Source of the DNA: Favolaschia claudopus
Lineage: Eukaryota > Basidiomycota > Agaricomycetes > Agaricales > Mycenaceae
Assembly: GCA_037176885.1 (NCBI GenBank)
Contig: JAWWNJ010000046.1
Location: forward strand, 930,001-994,000
Length of the DNA stretch: 64,000 nt
Reading direction: 5' to 3'
The stretch's first letter is position 1. Each line of letters starts with the position of its first letter. The notes below the pieces were generated by a model, which saw only the letters and a list, made by a program, of their open reading frames with translations, made no database searches and was not told where the DNA came from. Below, in pieces: positions 46,506-58,680 of this stretch. Both the position numbers and the translations under genes were made by a program.

Positions 46506-47560
46506 ATGTCTAGATATTTTTACGCGCGCGCAAACACGGAGGACGCGGAATCGCAGACAGAAGACCTAACCAAGGTTGAAGATTTATGGTTCTCGACGGA
46601 TATCATCGTGATTCGTGCGGAGAAAAAGATCTTTCGCGTGTTGAGCAGCATATTGGGAGCCAAGTCCTCCGTTTTCCGCGATATGTTTGCATTTCCTCAA
46701 CCTCACGACATGGAGATGGAGAAAATGGATGGCCTTCTGGTGGTGCGCCTACAGGACAAAGCTGAGGACGTGGAGGCTTTTCTACGCGCTATATACGACT
46801 CCAAGTATCTTGTTCGGATTACCCGATCTTCGCCTGAAATAACATCCTTCATAGCTACTTCATGCCCTCCCCTGCTCCGGTTCATATGAAAGATCTCTTG
46901 GCCGTTCTCCGTCTATCTCACAAATACGATGTTCCCTATCTTCATCGGCGCGCCCTGCAGCACCTCATTACGGACGGATGGTACCGGGGGACCTACCAGT
47001 TGGACGAACACGAAACCAAACACGTCACTTATATGGACGTGAATTCCCCGATCGATGCTTTGTCTGTCGCCCTTGCAGCGGCTGAAGTCAACGCCCAATG
47101 GCTCCTCCCCTATACGTACTACCGCGCTGGCACATTTCCTGCCCTGAAGCTCTCAGAAGCGCCTTTTATGGAAGGAGAAGTTCGAGACTGCGCGGTCAAG
47201 GCACTCGTAGCGCATACCTATCTTGCTCGTGGGGCACTCAGAATGAGCAGTCATCTGACTGAGCAAAGCCCATTGATATGTTTCTATAGGGAAACATGCA
47301 ATGTGAGCCGAAATGACAGTCTTCACGCTGTTTGGGAGGGTCTCTCTATTAGAAACACGAACCATCCATTGCGCCATCTGAACGTCGCTCTTAGAAACCT
47401 GGAGGAGGAGAATCGGATGTGCTCTGATTGCTTACGAAATGCTAAATACAAACAACACCAAGCAACCACCAAATTCTGGGACGGTCTCCCCGAGATTTTC
47501 GGTCTACCACCTTGGGAGCAGCTACATACAATGAAACGAGCTGCAATGGGTGAAGATTGA
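46506..47560 (+). CDS. BTB/POZ domain protein (copy 4)
   Basis: Exons 46506-46804 and 46855-47560, phase 2, 334 residues from MSRYFYARANT. The BTB core LWFSTDIIVIRAEKKIFRVLSSILGAKSSVFRDMFAFPQPHD and the tail CSDCLRNAKYKQHQATTKFWDGLPEIFGLPPW are both intact. It matches copy 2 closely through exon 1, intron and exon 2, diverging mainly around residues 240-280. Presumed protein-interaction or Cul3-adaptor role by family. Confidence 0.87.
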
Positions 47561-48204
47561 AGTTTGTCTGTCAATGCGTAGTCGCACTTCAAGTAAGAGT
47601 TTCAACTCACTCTCGCATTCGCTCTAACAACAGTCTGATGCAGAGAACTTATCTCGTGTCGAGTCGCAGTGTGAAAAAGTGGAATTCGACTGGATTACCC
47701 CTCTGGCGGATGTACACCGATGTCTATATATGTATCACAATTTTTCTTGAAGAACAGAGTGTAAATAAGCGTTCGGGACCCGCAGCCCGCACTGGAAAAC
47801 CTCAACAGACTGCTGGCCGATCCATCGAGTTGTTAGAATGATGGCGAGGGAAAGAGTCGGTCTTGCTAGATGCCCGCAAGCAGCTGATTTGAACCTATTG
47901 AGGAAAAATCTGTCGAACATCGTGGCATTGAAAATTCGGCTGCCCAACCGAAATTCGGGATGGAGGAGCGGTTTATTGTGAGTATTAGGATATTGTCGAC
48001 GATGCGTTTAGAGTAGACATTCGTTATGTTGTCATTCTCACGGGAGTGGCTTAAATGGGTCGCGTTTCATTTTCTCTCGCAGTAGCGGGCAAACCAGAAT
48101 GCGGGTTCAGCGTCTGATACCCAATGAATTCTGGGCTCAGTTTCTGTCAGAGGAAACTTCACAAAAGTATTGAATCATTCTCCGTACAAGATAGGTAGGA
48201 ACAA
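47561..48204. repeat. 3' flank duplicated with 44835-45470
   Basis: Sister copy of the duplicated spacer; see the blocks named for 44835-45470. No gene seen. Confidence 0.65.
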
Positions 48205-49283
48205 CTAATCCGATTCAGATTCCTCGTCGCTATTCTCCGCCTCTTCCCCCAGTGCGGCTCGTTTCATCGCGTCCAGTTGTGTCCACGGTTCGAGACCGAA
48301 GAGCTGGGGAAACTCGTCCCAGAACATGGTGGCTGCTTCGTGGTACTTGGCTTCTGCGTCTTTAAAGCAGTCGGAGCACATCCCCTGAGTCTTCAGTAGA
48401 TCCAGATCGTCGTCAAGCTCGTGCAACGGATCGAGCGCACTGTTGAGAGAGAGAAGATCTACAAGGTCGGACAGAGAAGATGCTCGAATCGTGTTACATC
48501 TGTCGGTGGAGGCGCATCGTCTTTGAGCCGTTATACAACCCCAAATCTTGAGTGACCCGCTGACGAGATGGGTATGCGTCACGAGCGCTTTTATCGCGCA
48601 GTCCCGGGTTTCTCCTTCCATCAAAGACGGTTCCGAGAGTTTTGCGACGGTATGGGTTGCAGCACAGTAGTACGCGTAGGGGAGAAGCCAGTGAGCTCCC
48701 ACTTCGGAAGCGGCAAGAGCGACAAGCAAACCGTCCACGGGGGAATCATCCCCTATGTAATTGATATGCTCGGTTGCACCATCAGAGCGGTATGTTTTAC
48801 GATACCATCCGTCCGTGACAAGATGGTGCAGTGCGCGTCGATGAAGATAGGGAACGTCATACTTGTGAGATAGACGGAGAATAGCCAAGACGTCTTTCAT
48901 ATCGACTGGAGCGGGGGAGGGCATGAAGGAACTATGAAGAGACTATGTCGATACCACGGAAGAAACCAGAAAGCAGGAAATGACTACCTGGAGTCATAAA
49001 TTGCTCTTAGAAAAACCTCCACCTCCACAGCCTTGTCATGTAATTGCACGACAGGATATCCGTCCATGTTCTCTGGCGAGTTCCCGTCCGAATTCGTTTC
49101 TTGGGGTGGGGGAAAAGCAATCATATCTTGAAACACGGAGGATCTGGCCGCCAAAAGGTCGCTGTAAACGCGAAAAACCCTGTCCTCCACACGAATAACG
49201 ATGATGTTTGGTGAGAACCATAGATCCACGACTTGGCGCGGAATTTCTGACTGCGATTGAGAAGCAGCCTGTTCCATAACCAT
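48205..49283 (-). CDS. BTB/POZ domain protein (copy 5)
   Basis: Exons 49283-48988 and 48931-48205, phase 2, 340 residues from MVMEQAASQSQ; an upstream methionine at 49361 would give 366. The BTB core (LWFSPNIIVIRVEDRVFRVYSDLLAARSSVFQDMIAFPPPQ) has a slightly longer acidic loop than the other copies (ETNSDGNSPENMDG). The tail has CSDC, HEAATMFWDEFPQLFGLEPW and an acidic end. Convergent with copy 4; the equivalent position beside copy 2 holds only the pseudogene. Confidence 0.86.
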
Positions 49284-50086
49284 TGACGCGTGAGTGTAGT
49301 ACGGTATGGGCTGTAGAAGCCTGCGTATGTGGGGCCGTTGGGCCGCTAGGCAACGATTCAAAGACTTTGAAAGACTTGGAGGAACGCGTGATGGTCAGCT
49401 TTGGCACCGGCGATCATTCGGTGTTACGCGTGAGTCACTGCTGTGACCCGAGCTTTGCCTGCCACAGTACCCTCTGCTACCACCCAACCAGCAGCGTTCT
49501 GGCCTACGCGCCTTTGCTGGGTCTGTCTCTAACGCGATTGCACATATCGGAAGCTTTGGCTCGCTGGAACTTGTAAGACTCCTCTCAACAAGTAGATAAA
49601 TCTGCTTACAATTCTCCCAGATGTAGCTCTAGATTTATGCAATATTGACGCTCTTACACCCACGAAAATTGGTTGAACTATCCAGTATCGTGTCGTCTGC
49701 CGCATGTGTGATCTCTGCTTTTGGTCTATTCGGTGCGTTGGGGGTTTGAATCAACGATCGACTTCTCTGCTTTTTCGACCTTGCTTCTTTTCATTTCAAG
49801 AAGCAGAGGTCAGATATTTGCTCATTGTTCAAGCCTTGCCCTCTTGACTTGCCCTTACTCTGGTTGGATCTGCCATTGTTCTCTCAAAGCTTGTCCTTTG
49901 CAAAAACTTTCTCAGGTTCCAATCATTGCCTTTTCCAGTCGACGCTTTGGCAGACCGTTAATCGGGAAAATCGAGGACATGCATGAACACGTTGTGAACG
50001 ACAAGTCGCCTTTGACTCATATCCGATTGCCTTAAGAGCACCTGCTTCCGGAGGCGCCCACAACCGTCTTTTCTTCCCCCACCACA
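49284..50086. other. Spacer between divergent BTB and kinase-like genes
   Basis: No supported exon; short frames on the plus strand lack motifs. Presumably holds two divergent promoters. Confidence 0.4.
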
Positions 50087-53000
50087 ATGTCGGAACCTCG
50101 TCAACGCTTCGTATACAATCTATGGACTCGCGACCCGCAAGGCAAGCTTCTCGAGAAACCTCCGCCTACGGGCTCAAGAACCGAGAACAACATCATCTGG
50201 GGACACACACTCGATGATTTCTATTGGTGCCACCCACTTTCCTCGGTCTCGAGAGCTCTATGCTGATTGAATTGCAGGATTCCCCGCATTCCCGGTGTCA
50301 ACCTCCTCACCATTTGGTCACGCAGCATGATCAAGGAGTACGGCGAGAACTTCCTCAATCTGGAGCATGAGGCGGAGCCGGAGCCGCGTCGTTTGCGTCC
50401 GTGGCCCGTCTTGACGCTTCCAGAAGACGTGACTTCAAGTGCTCGCATTGGCCGCATCGATGAAGGTTGCAGTGGAAAGCACGAGAATTGCGCCGTGTTC
50501 GTTGAAGATACGGCTGTGAAGCCTGCCACCCGCACCGACGTCAAGTGCGCTTCTCTCGCGGGTCTCGAGTGCTGCTCGGTCATGTATTGTCCTCCGGAGC
50601 CGCTTGAGCAACATGCTACCCCCGGTTCGTTTCTATATTCTTTCTACCCCAGCTGAACCTGACGAAATCTCAAGTCGATGTTGTTTCATCGTCAGGTATG
50701 TACTTCACTCGGGGCAGTCGTACTGTTCTCTGACCTACCGTCAAGAGTCGAGCACGGAAACGGAAGCACCCCTGGATCATCTTGGTGCGATTCCCTCCGC
50801 TCTCATGACAAGCACTCACACTCATTTTTTTCCTTGGCAGATCCCTCTCCGTCTGCCGACGGCACTATACCTCCCTCAACACTCGCACAAGGTCGCCCTG
50901 CATCCTCATGTTTGCCACCCTGTCGCTTACATGCCTTGCTTGCATCAGCAGATCCTCCGCTTGCGCAGACGCCTCCAAGCGACATCGCCGCAACAGCTGA
51001 AGGTATATCTCTTTCCTTCTTTTTCATTCTTGCCGTTGATCTGTTCTTCGGTAAAGCTGATCCTCAAAACGAGCTTCACAATACGAATGAAGGTCCCCAG
51101 ATCGAGCGTGACCATACCCCAACACCTGATACTGATATCGGTGTGCTCTTTCATTTCCTTTTGATCACCATGAACTTAATCCGCCCTTAGCCACGGCCAC
51201 CGAGCAACAACCCGCGCTCCCACATCTCGACACCTCCTCGTTCACCGTCGACTTCGTCTCGCCGCAACAACGGAAACTCGATGGCGACGGCTCCTCCAGC
51301 CCGTTATCAGCAACCCTTGTCTCAATGTCGCCAACCGGTACGTATATCTCGCATCAAGCACTACTTGGCTGAACCTGTGTCGTCGCAGCGGAAGTTATGA
51401 AGACCAAGAGCACGAGCTGGTCGTTAGATAGCCCTGAATGGCTGGAGGCAAAGATGGTGCTTGCAGAGATGAACGAGTTCGTTGAAGTCGTTGACGTGGT
51501 GCCGGTGGTGCCCGTTGAGCATGGTACGTCCGTTGCGCATTGTTCATGTCTCTTCTTTACAGATCACTCAATAGAGAGTGTAGATGGAGTACCTGCTGAT
51601 GACTCTGTTTCTGCCGCACCTGAGGCCCAAGTCATTGAACAGGTGGTTGCGGACACCGTCAGCGCCGACGCTGGCGAGGTTCAAGCGCGTATTCTAGTGG
51701 AAGCGGAGAATATAAGTACTGAAGGTTTGTCACCCTCCTAGCATTCGTTCTTTCTTTGCTCATCCACACATACCGCACAGCAGCATCCACTATTGACGCA
51801 CCGATGCCTGCTAAGGAGGAGCCTGCAGCCGCCGAAGAAATCGGTGCGGATGCCGTCGTAGTCGAAGAGGGACCGAAGGAGGAGGTTGGCTCTAATGAGA
51901 AGACAAGTGGAGCAAATGATGAGGCGACTGCTGAAGGTACGTCGTTATCATTTTTTTTCTGCAGCCGCTTTCTAACTCGAAGATTCAGAAGATGGCTCTC
52001 GATCGTCTCAAACTAATAAGGCGACTTCACACGACACTACTCCGGACGTTACTGATCAAAGTGCTCAACTTGTGGAAGGTACGCGACCTGTTCACGCTAC
52101 TGCCTGCGCCGGTGCTAATTAATGATACGAAGCTACCCCGCCTCCGTTGTCGACAGACGCCGCTGCTCGTAACCATCCTCAAGCCGCTACTGAGGCCGAG
52201 AAAGGTATGCTACCCACCCATTGAGCTCCCCTCAGAACGATTGACTGTGAACATGAATGAAGACTCGCAGACCGGCGGTGTAGACAATGTATCAATTCAG
52301 TCTAGTACCGAAGATCCTGTAGCTTCCGTTCCCACTGAGAAGGAGGGTAGCAAAACCGCACCTTTGGTAGACTCCAATTCATCGCACAAACTCATGCCTG
52401 ATGTCGCTCACAGCCTCCACCCCCAAAACTCGAGGAGTTCATTCCGGATGACTACTTTCCGGACATCCTCTACGTGAACGATCCAGAAAACAAGACAGCC
52501 ATTGCAAGCTCCTATTACAGTAGTAGAACCAACGCCCAACCTCCCTCAGTCGAGCGCGTACCTCGCAAGTACAAGCGCGTATGGCCCCGATTCGCGCGCG
52601 ACACCGAGCCTGCGACAGCCTTCAATACCGACCCTGAGTGTGCCTCTATCAAATTCCCTGCATCGTCTTTGAGCGCCACCGGCAGGATCCCATCCTTGTC
52701 CTCCTCGCCAGTAGTCCCGAAGCCCGAGACGAACTTACGGATCGCCCACCTCAACCTCTCTTGCGCCCCAACGTTGGGCACGGGCAACCACTCCGCCGTC
52801 TTCCGCGCCAACTTGCGCCTCCCGCACCCGCTCTCCGCGCGTTCCTCCACGGGCGAAGTCACCGTCGCTGCGAAGACGGGCTACCCTGGGGATCAAGCGC
52901 GCGAGCTGCTCAGCAACGAGGGCAAAATCTACAGTGGGTTCCCAAAACATTTGCAAGAGGATTGGTGCGGGTATAATCTTGTTGCGCCGATTGCGCATCC

Positions 53001-54110
53001 GGTGCCGGTTGGGGCGGTGGTACCCAAGTTTTATGGGTATTATGTGCCAGTGATGGAGGACGTCGAGAGGGAGAAGCAGGAGACAGTGAGGGTGTTCCAG
53101 GAGAGGAAGAGGGTGAAGAGGAAGGCGGCGAGGGAGAAGGTGGCTGAGGCGAAGAGAGCTAAGGCAAAGGAGGCTAGGAGGAAGAAGCACGAGGAAGAGA
53201 AGAAGGCTGCTGCTGAGGAAAAAAACGCCCAAACTGCGAAGGCGGAGAGAGCAGAGGTTTTGAAGGCTGAAGACAAGGACAGTGGAAGCGACGGTGAGAA
53301 CAATGCCTCTGAGGTCCAACAGCCCGAAAACGATGTCGCTGCCGAAGCGATAGTGCCGGCAGAGGATGTCCAAACTTCGAAGGGTGAAACCAAGGACGAT
53401 GGTGACGGCGGCCAGGCCGATGTCGGGGCGGTGACTGAGGAGGCGGAATCAGATCATGAAGACGACGAAGTAGAAGACAGCGATGATGATGCCAAGTACG
53501 ACGAGGACGAAGAATTGTTTGCACTCCAATACTTCCAAATTAGTGCAAGCTACAAGGCCTGGCACCGACAATCACCCATTCTCCTCCTCGAAGAATGCGG
53601 TAACCCGATCAAGCCTGAGAAGTTCACTCTAGACGAACGGTACGCCAATCCTATCATGCTGAATACGTACGATGCTAACCTGCCCATAGCTCTGAGTGCT
53701 ATTCTCTCGCATTGCGCCTCCACCACGCGGAATTCACCCAAAACTCGTTTTACGTGCGCAATATCCTGCGACAGCCGGGACCGCTCACCCTGCCTCCTTC
53801 TGAGCGTTCCGATAAGACGCCGAGCTTCCGCATAATCGACCATGGCCGAGGGGAGCATTGGCAGCATAAACTGGAGGATCTCAACGAAAAGAATGCGAAG
53901 AAATGGCTGCAGGTGCAGAAGGCCCGTGATTGGCACACGATGAATGTACCAACTGAGAACGACATGAAACGCAGGGTGGCGGCTAGGGCGGCGCAGGACA
54001 AAGACGAGAAGCAGCAGCTGGAAGAGGCTAGAAAGAGTTGGTGGGAGTCGCGGGACTATGAAATCCGCAAGGCACATTCTGAGCTGCAGGTCTCTGATTT
54101 TGACTACTGA
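50087..54110 (+). CDS. Pseudokinase-like protein with long disordered middle
   Basis: Fourteen exons close to 1094 residues: 50087-50226, 50278-50624, 50746-50784, 50841-51002, 51057-51140, 51191-51337, 51389-51523, 51563-51724, 51781-51936, 51989-52078, 52133-52204, 52263-52366, 52414-53639, 53690-54110. The N-terminal 160 residues have no recognised domain. Residues about 160-560 are disordered and Pro/Glu-rich. The C-terminus resembles a kinase fold: glycine loop LGTGNHSAVFRA (about 667), VAAK, hinge SPILLLEECG (about 933), NSFYVRNIL (about 971), IIDHGRG (about 1003). The catalytic-loop Asp is replaced (QNS instead of HGD) while Asn and a DxG remain. A charged insert of about 150 residues sits between N-lobe and hinge. 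Such proteins are widespread in agaricomycetes. Intron 2 (121 nt) may hide another exon. Confidence 0.72.
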
Positions 54111-54262
54111 GAAATGTCTCTGCTTGAATTTGCAATCCGCTAATTTTCTTACTTGTATTTCGCTCTCGCTATCTTACACAGCTATATACGCAGCTACATA
54201 TTCGATATTCAGTTCCAATGATTAATTCAAGTCCTTCAGTTATGCTGGCCAGCATAGGGATA

Positions 54263-55522
54263 TCAAGCCGACGAAGACGTCTCCGACCGCTTCATCTCGA
54301 TTGCGGAATCGCTGGCGCCAAAGGAGGATTCGATGTCTCGGTTGCCGGAGAACTGGATCTGCTTCGTAAAGGTCGAGCCAAACACGAACCCAGATTCCCT
54401 TGTGGTCCTCGACGTTGTTCTCTGCCACGACGAGCTGGGCCGCGCCAAACCAAACGAGACGCGCGCGACAATCAAAGTCGGGGCGATACCCTACAAAGGT
54501 CCAGTCAGCAGAATTCAATCAAAGCGCAAGCTACAAAAGCGCACCGTCATCTGAATCAAAATCGCTTGCGCATACCCGTCATTATTGCTGTCGTCCGGAC
54601 CAAACAGCAGTACGATATACACGATGAGCGTCAAGGAATACAGCACGGCGGACTCCACGACCATCTCGATGACGGCGTGGTATCCGGAGAACGCAGCAGG
54701 GCCAGTTTGGTACCGCGTGAGCCAGACGATGCGGAAGACGATGAGGAGGGTAGCAAGGAGGGTGGTGCACAGGCACATGCCGAAGTAGGGGCGGGCGTAG
54801 TCGACGAAGGAGTTGGGGTCGCCGCCGTGTTTGAAGAAGTTGGCGGTCTCGACGATGGTCATGATGCCGAGGACTGAGAGGTGTGAAGAGTTAGTGGGTA
54901 TCGCTGAGGGGATGTGGAGGCATGAAATACCTGTGCTGGTGATAGTACTCATTATAGGCAGCGCGATGATTCGCCAGTCGCGATTCCAGACTGCGTAGCA
55001 CCTGAAGATCTGGATGATGTTTCCGTGTAAGCGCAGCAATAGCACCAGATTAGAGACGACTTACCAAGACACAGTCCGCGAGGACGGTGTTCGCCACCAG
55101 TAAGGTCGTAGGCAGAACGACCATCGTGAACCCCGGCTGGGCCAAAAGAGCGGCCGTTTCCTCAGGAGTGTTACCGTATGTGAAGGCTTTGCGGGTATTG
55201 GCCCAGTGCACGCCCGTTTGTATGACGGCAGAGATGTACATTATCACGACGGCGGCGAAGAGCGGTCTTGGCGTTCTCCGCTTGAAGACTGTGTTGTTGT
55301 GTGAGCTAGCGAGAGGGGGAGACAGAATGGGCTGCGTACCCATGGCGTAGAGCGCGAGGAAGAATATGACAGTGTATATACCTAGGGGTCAATCGTCATT
55401 CAAACGAAACAACACGCTTGGATAAGAGAAACGGGAGACACACCATTACCGAATGCCTGAAGGAGAGTCATGTTGACGTAAACGTCGCGGAACGCAAAGA
55501 GCTCTGCATCGCCAGAGGACAT
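54263..55522 (-). CDS. Seven-helix membrane protein, agaricomycete family
   Basis: Six exons on the minus strand (55522-55444, 55381-55340, 55288-55065, 55009-54931, 54873-54545, 54490-54263) give 326 residues. Hydrophobic segments occur in order: IYTVIFFLALYAM, LFAAVVIMYISAVIQ, MVVLPTTLLVANTVLA, IIALPIMSTI, FGMCLCTTLLATLLIVF, MVVESAVLYSLTLIVYIVLL and a weaker one near IAPTLIVARVSFGLA. The motif IFRCYAVWNRDWRIIALP before the fourth helix is typical of a large group of uncharacterised mushroom membrane proteins with receptor-like topology. The C-terminus is Ser/Thr-rich and cytosolic. Convergent with the kinase-like gene, 150 bp apart. Ligand and signalling partner unknown. Confidence 0.8.
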
Positions 55523-56037
55523 GGTCGTCGCACTGGAGAGGGTGGCGGAGAAGTCATTTATATACCGTTAAAGGCTGGGGTAGACACGCGGTTCGGTGAG
55601 ATGTAAAATGAAGGAGCGAGATCCGAGGAGCGTGGATATTGGCCAGACGTCACCGAAGGGGCGGCGAGAGCGGCGAGAGAGCGCCATATGCTCCCGCTCA
55701 AATGATTATCTCGGGACTGGCAGACGCCATCTGCCCGACGGCGCGAATTGAGAGGTCGGGAGACCGGTGCTATGGAGAGAAGCATGCAAGGGTAGAATTG
55801 GGGGACCTATCGGGGCGGGCGGTCAGTAAACCGTAGCTTCGAGGAAGCTAGGCGATGCACTCACTCACCGAAACAAGCAGATCGATACCTAAAGTCTACT
55901 TTAGAGATGGTTAGCACAGCGGCCCGCCTCAAACGTTCCGATCTTCAAGGACCGTTGTCTGCGAATCCAGCCGCAATTCCTTCCTTCTCATTGCAAATGA
56001 AAAATGATTAATTCACGCCCCACGACTGGCCGTACAA
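55523..56037. other. Spacer between membrane-protein and UstYa-like genes
   Basis: No gene supported. A tRNA-like look near 55905-55975 was checked and rejected. Confidence 0.4.
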
Positions 56038-56912
56038 TCATCCTTCGAGGTAGACAGTAAGATCAGGCAGGGAACCCATACTTCTCTCCTTCGCCCAGGC
56101 CTTAATTCTATCGAAATCCCGGCAGGTGTGGACGACATCGTCCCGCTGCTCCGCTTCTTGGTAGCGAGGAGACCATTGCCAGACGATGGGGGTAATATCG
56201 GCGTGGCACATGAGCGATTGGCGGATGGCGCCGATGCAGTGGCGGAGGTGCTTGGTCGACATGCGGGGGTAGTTGTGGCCGGGGTGGATGCGCTGGCGAA
56301 GCATGTCCTGTGGAGCACACGTCAGGCTAAGACGCCAATGAAGGATGAAAGATGACCGACCAGACAATGTAGTTGGTGGAAGACGTCGAGAGCTATCACG
56401 TAGTTTCCGGGCTCGTCGAGGATGGGCCATGTAGCATTTAGCATTGGGCCTACCTCCGACTTTGTGACTCGAGAGGCAGCATCTGTGGAACAAGGAAAGG
56501 TGAGATAAGGTTGGATTGGATGTAGAGCGCATCACTTACATTCATACAGCTGCTCCCATGCTTCGTCGACCTCTGCAGAAGGCGGGCGTTCGTAAATCGG
56601 AATGTCGTCCTCAAGCCCACGATGGAATTTAACGGGCATGTATTCTATGGCCTGCATGGCTGGCGCTGCACAAAACATACTTAGCAAAGTGAGTTTAGCA
56701 AGAGAGCGCTTGTGCCCACAATAGACGGTTTCTGGTAGAGCCTGCTGCGTCGGGGGCGATATCCAGTAGCACAATACTAGGAATATGTTGCAGAGCAACG
56801 AGACTAAGAGGATGGCGGAGAGAGGCAATTTCAGCAGCGCAGAGCCGCGCTTCTTCTCGTATCCTTCGTCGTCGGTTGGCAGGAGTGAGTAGTCGCGAGA
56901 GGGTTTGCTCAT
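56038..56912 (-). CDS. UstYa-family (DUF3328) oxidase-like protein
   Basis: Four exons (56912-56720, 56665-56540, 56482-56361, 56307-56038) give 236 residues from MSKPSRDYS; an upstream methionine at 56948 is possible. A membrane helix (LPLSAILLVSLLCNIFLVLCYWI) follows a short cytosolic start. The lumenal part has the family marks YSPA..AIEY and VDEAWEQLY, and both HxxHC motifs: HQLHC (split by an intron after the motif) and HLRHCIGAIRQSLMC. UstYa proteins catalyse oxidative steps such as cyclisation of ribosomal peptides in the secretory path. No precursor peptide or partner enzyme is seen next to it, so its pathway is open. Confidence 0.85.
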
Positions 56913-57949
56913 ATTTTCTTGGGCGGTCAAGGAAGGGAGAAAAGACACAGCGTTAGAGTTAAGTTTCGAGTCAATTGTCGTGTATCAGGCTTTTTCGAAA
57001 GGCAAGAAGCAGACGAATTCTTTGCTTTATGGCCCGCTCTTGGTCCTGATGAAGTGACGTGTATTCAGTTACAGAAGATGCTGTGAGTTGTCTAGAGATA
57101 CGAAACTCCCCGGTCATCTCAGACGAGATTGGCGGTGCCGCAGATAGTAGGCCAGTGTATGATGTATATGAGCTTCACTTCTGCTTTGACTCGAATAAGT
57201 TGCTGATCATTGACTCGTGGCATTCAGAATTTCTGCTACAAGTTGAAAGTAGTACAACCGCCGCGGAGCCTTTTCTTGGCCTCTTCAGGAGCATTGCTTG
57301 AGCAAAATTTCGTTGAGCCACAGACTTGTTGCATAGCCCGAGACTCGAGTAAGTATCAGCAGGGATGATGACCACTGATGAGAGTTCGGAGAAGGAAAAG
57401 GAAATTTTTGTGTTTATTTGGCAACAGCCTCAGCGTGTTGACGTCTGAATTGGCTTAACCCGGACCTTGTGAGGACTCAGTCCTCGACCTTGCATTTGGG
57501 TTCAGCAATCCCCAGAACGCTGAACGGGGACCTCAACTCATCTTCTGGGCTTATCGATATAAGCATCAAGCAGGCACCACGAATCCTAGGACGTTCTGTG
57601 ACGGTCTAGCGCCGAATCCGGGGCGCTAGGGGACGTCGAGGTTCAGGAAGGCTTCTGGCCTCTTGAGGTTGAGACCGTCTTGCGGTCTTGAGGTATTCTG
57701 GGCGCCGCGTCTAGCGTATCCCTTGGCGCGAAGGGGACTTGTCATCCTAGTCGAGGAGCCGTGTCACCCGGGGCAGGGCCCTTGTAACCCTTGAGAGGGG
57801 AGCGCGACCAACGCTCAGGCGGTTAGTCGCCGCACAGGACACTCCAGGTCTCTTCGTAGGAACTGGCTTGTCAAGGTGTGCGGTAAAAGTATCTTATATT
57901 ACATAATGTTTGGCAATGTAATATACGGAAGCTACGGACTAAGCTACTG
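56913..57949. other. Intergenic, possibly retroelement-derived at its right end
   Basis: No coding exon is supported. From about 57450 the sequence becomes GC-richer, with a run of short direct and inverted echoes (for example around CTAGCGCC/GGCGCTAG), but no element boundary could be fixed. Confidence 0.35.
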
Positions 57950-58680
57950 ATTTGGGTGTTAGGCCTTTGGCCATGCCCAAAGCGTATACCCTACTCCATA
58001 GGTATCACAGTGCCCCCCGCATGGCCAGAGGGCGTGCACCAATAAGACATAGCTTAGTCCTTTGATCATGCTAGAGGTGATATGAACAATACCACAGTGC
58101 CCCCCGCATGACCAGAGGACATGCACGGTCAGAAATTTAAAGCGGGTGTTAGGCCGGAAATCATGACCATCCAACAAGCCGGGTGTGTTGGCCGCTGGAA
58201 AAAAAATTGGTCCAATAATTTTGAGGCCGGAGCTTCGTGCTGGCCTTGAGAATGAGCCACAGGCTCTTGGATGATCTGTCGTGGATCCCAGATCCAACAG
58301 CGATAAGTGTGCATCAACTCGCACAAGAAGATGTGTAGAAACTCGCTGCTGAAGCAGCAAGGAGGAGTCTCCGACTCCTCTACACATGTATCACGCAGCC
58401 AGAGGAATATCACTCTGGTCAGCGACAAGCTACCAGAGAGCTGGGAGACGCAGGTCTCTGAGAGCCGCAGATGCAGGCGCTCTGCGCCCTAGCATCATCT
58501 CCGTCTGCACTGAGAGGTGCACGCTCGGGAGGGTGAGGAGACACAGCTCCTGGAATATCCCTCGCGGAGGGTTGGCCCGCACCGTTGCTCTGCACTGCGG
58601 GCTTGAGGGTATCATCAGCACCAGCTGAAGAGGTAGTAGTTGCTCCACAACTCTCTACCTATACCCTACACTGCCCCCCA
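57950..58680 (-). mobile_element. Possible LTR-retroelement remnant
   Basis: On the minus strand a G-run GGGGGGCA (polypurine-tract-like) is followed by GTGTAGGGTATAGG at 58660-58680, as at the start of a long terminal repeat. AGTAGGGTATACGC recurs near 57995. The phrase ACAGTGCCCCCCGCATG occurs twice (about 58009 and 58098). No gag or pol frame survives, so the assignment is weak. Confidence 0.3.

Noticed and set aside
49283..49576. 97-codon plus-strand frame before the kinase-like gene
   Set aside because: Overlaps the leader of the divergent BTB gene and shows no motif.
52735..53373. Minus-strand frame of about 210 codons rich in Leu and Arg
   Set aside because: Antisense to the charged insert of the kinase-like gene; composition is that of a shadow of a Lys/Glu repeat.
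54218..54877. Long plus-strand frame of about 220 codons
   Set aside because: It lies antisense to exons of the seven-helix membrane protein and is Arg/Asp-rich, as expected for a shadow frame.
55900..55980. tRNA-like stretch (GGTTAGCACAGCGG ... GCGAATCC)
   Set aside because: The A- and B-box-like pieces do not combine with a pairing acceptor stem or a standard T arm, so a tRNA could not be supported.
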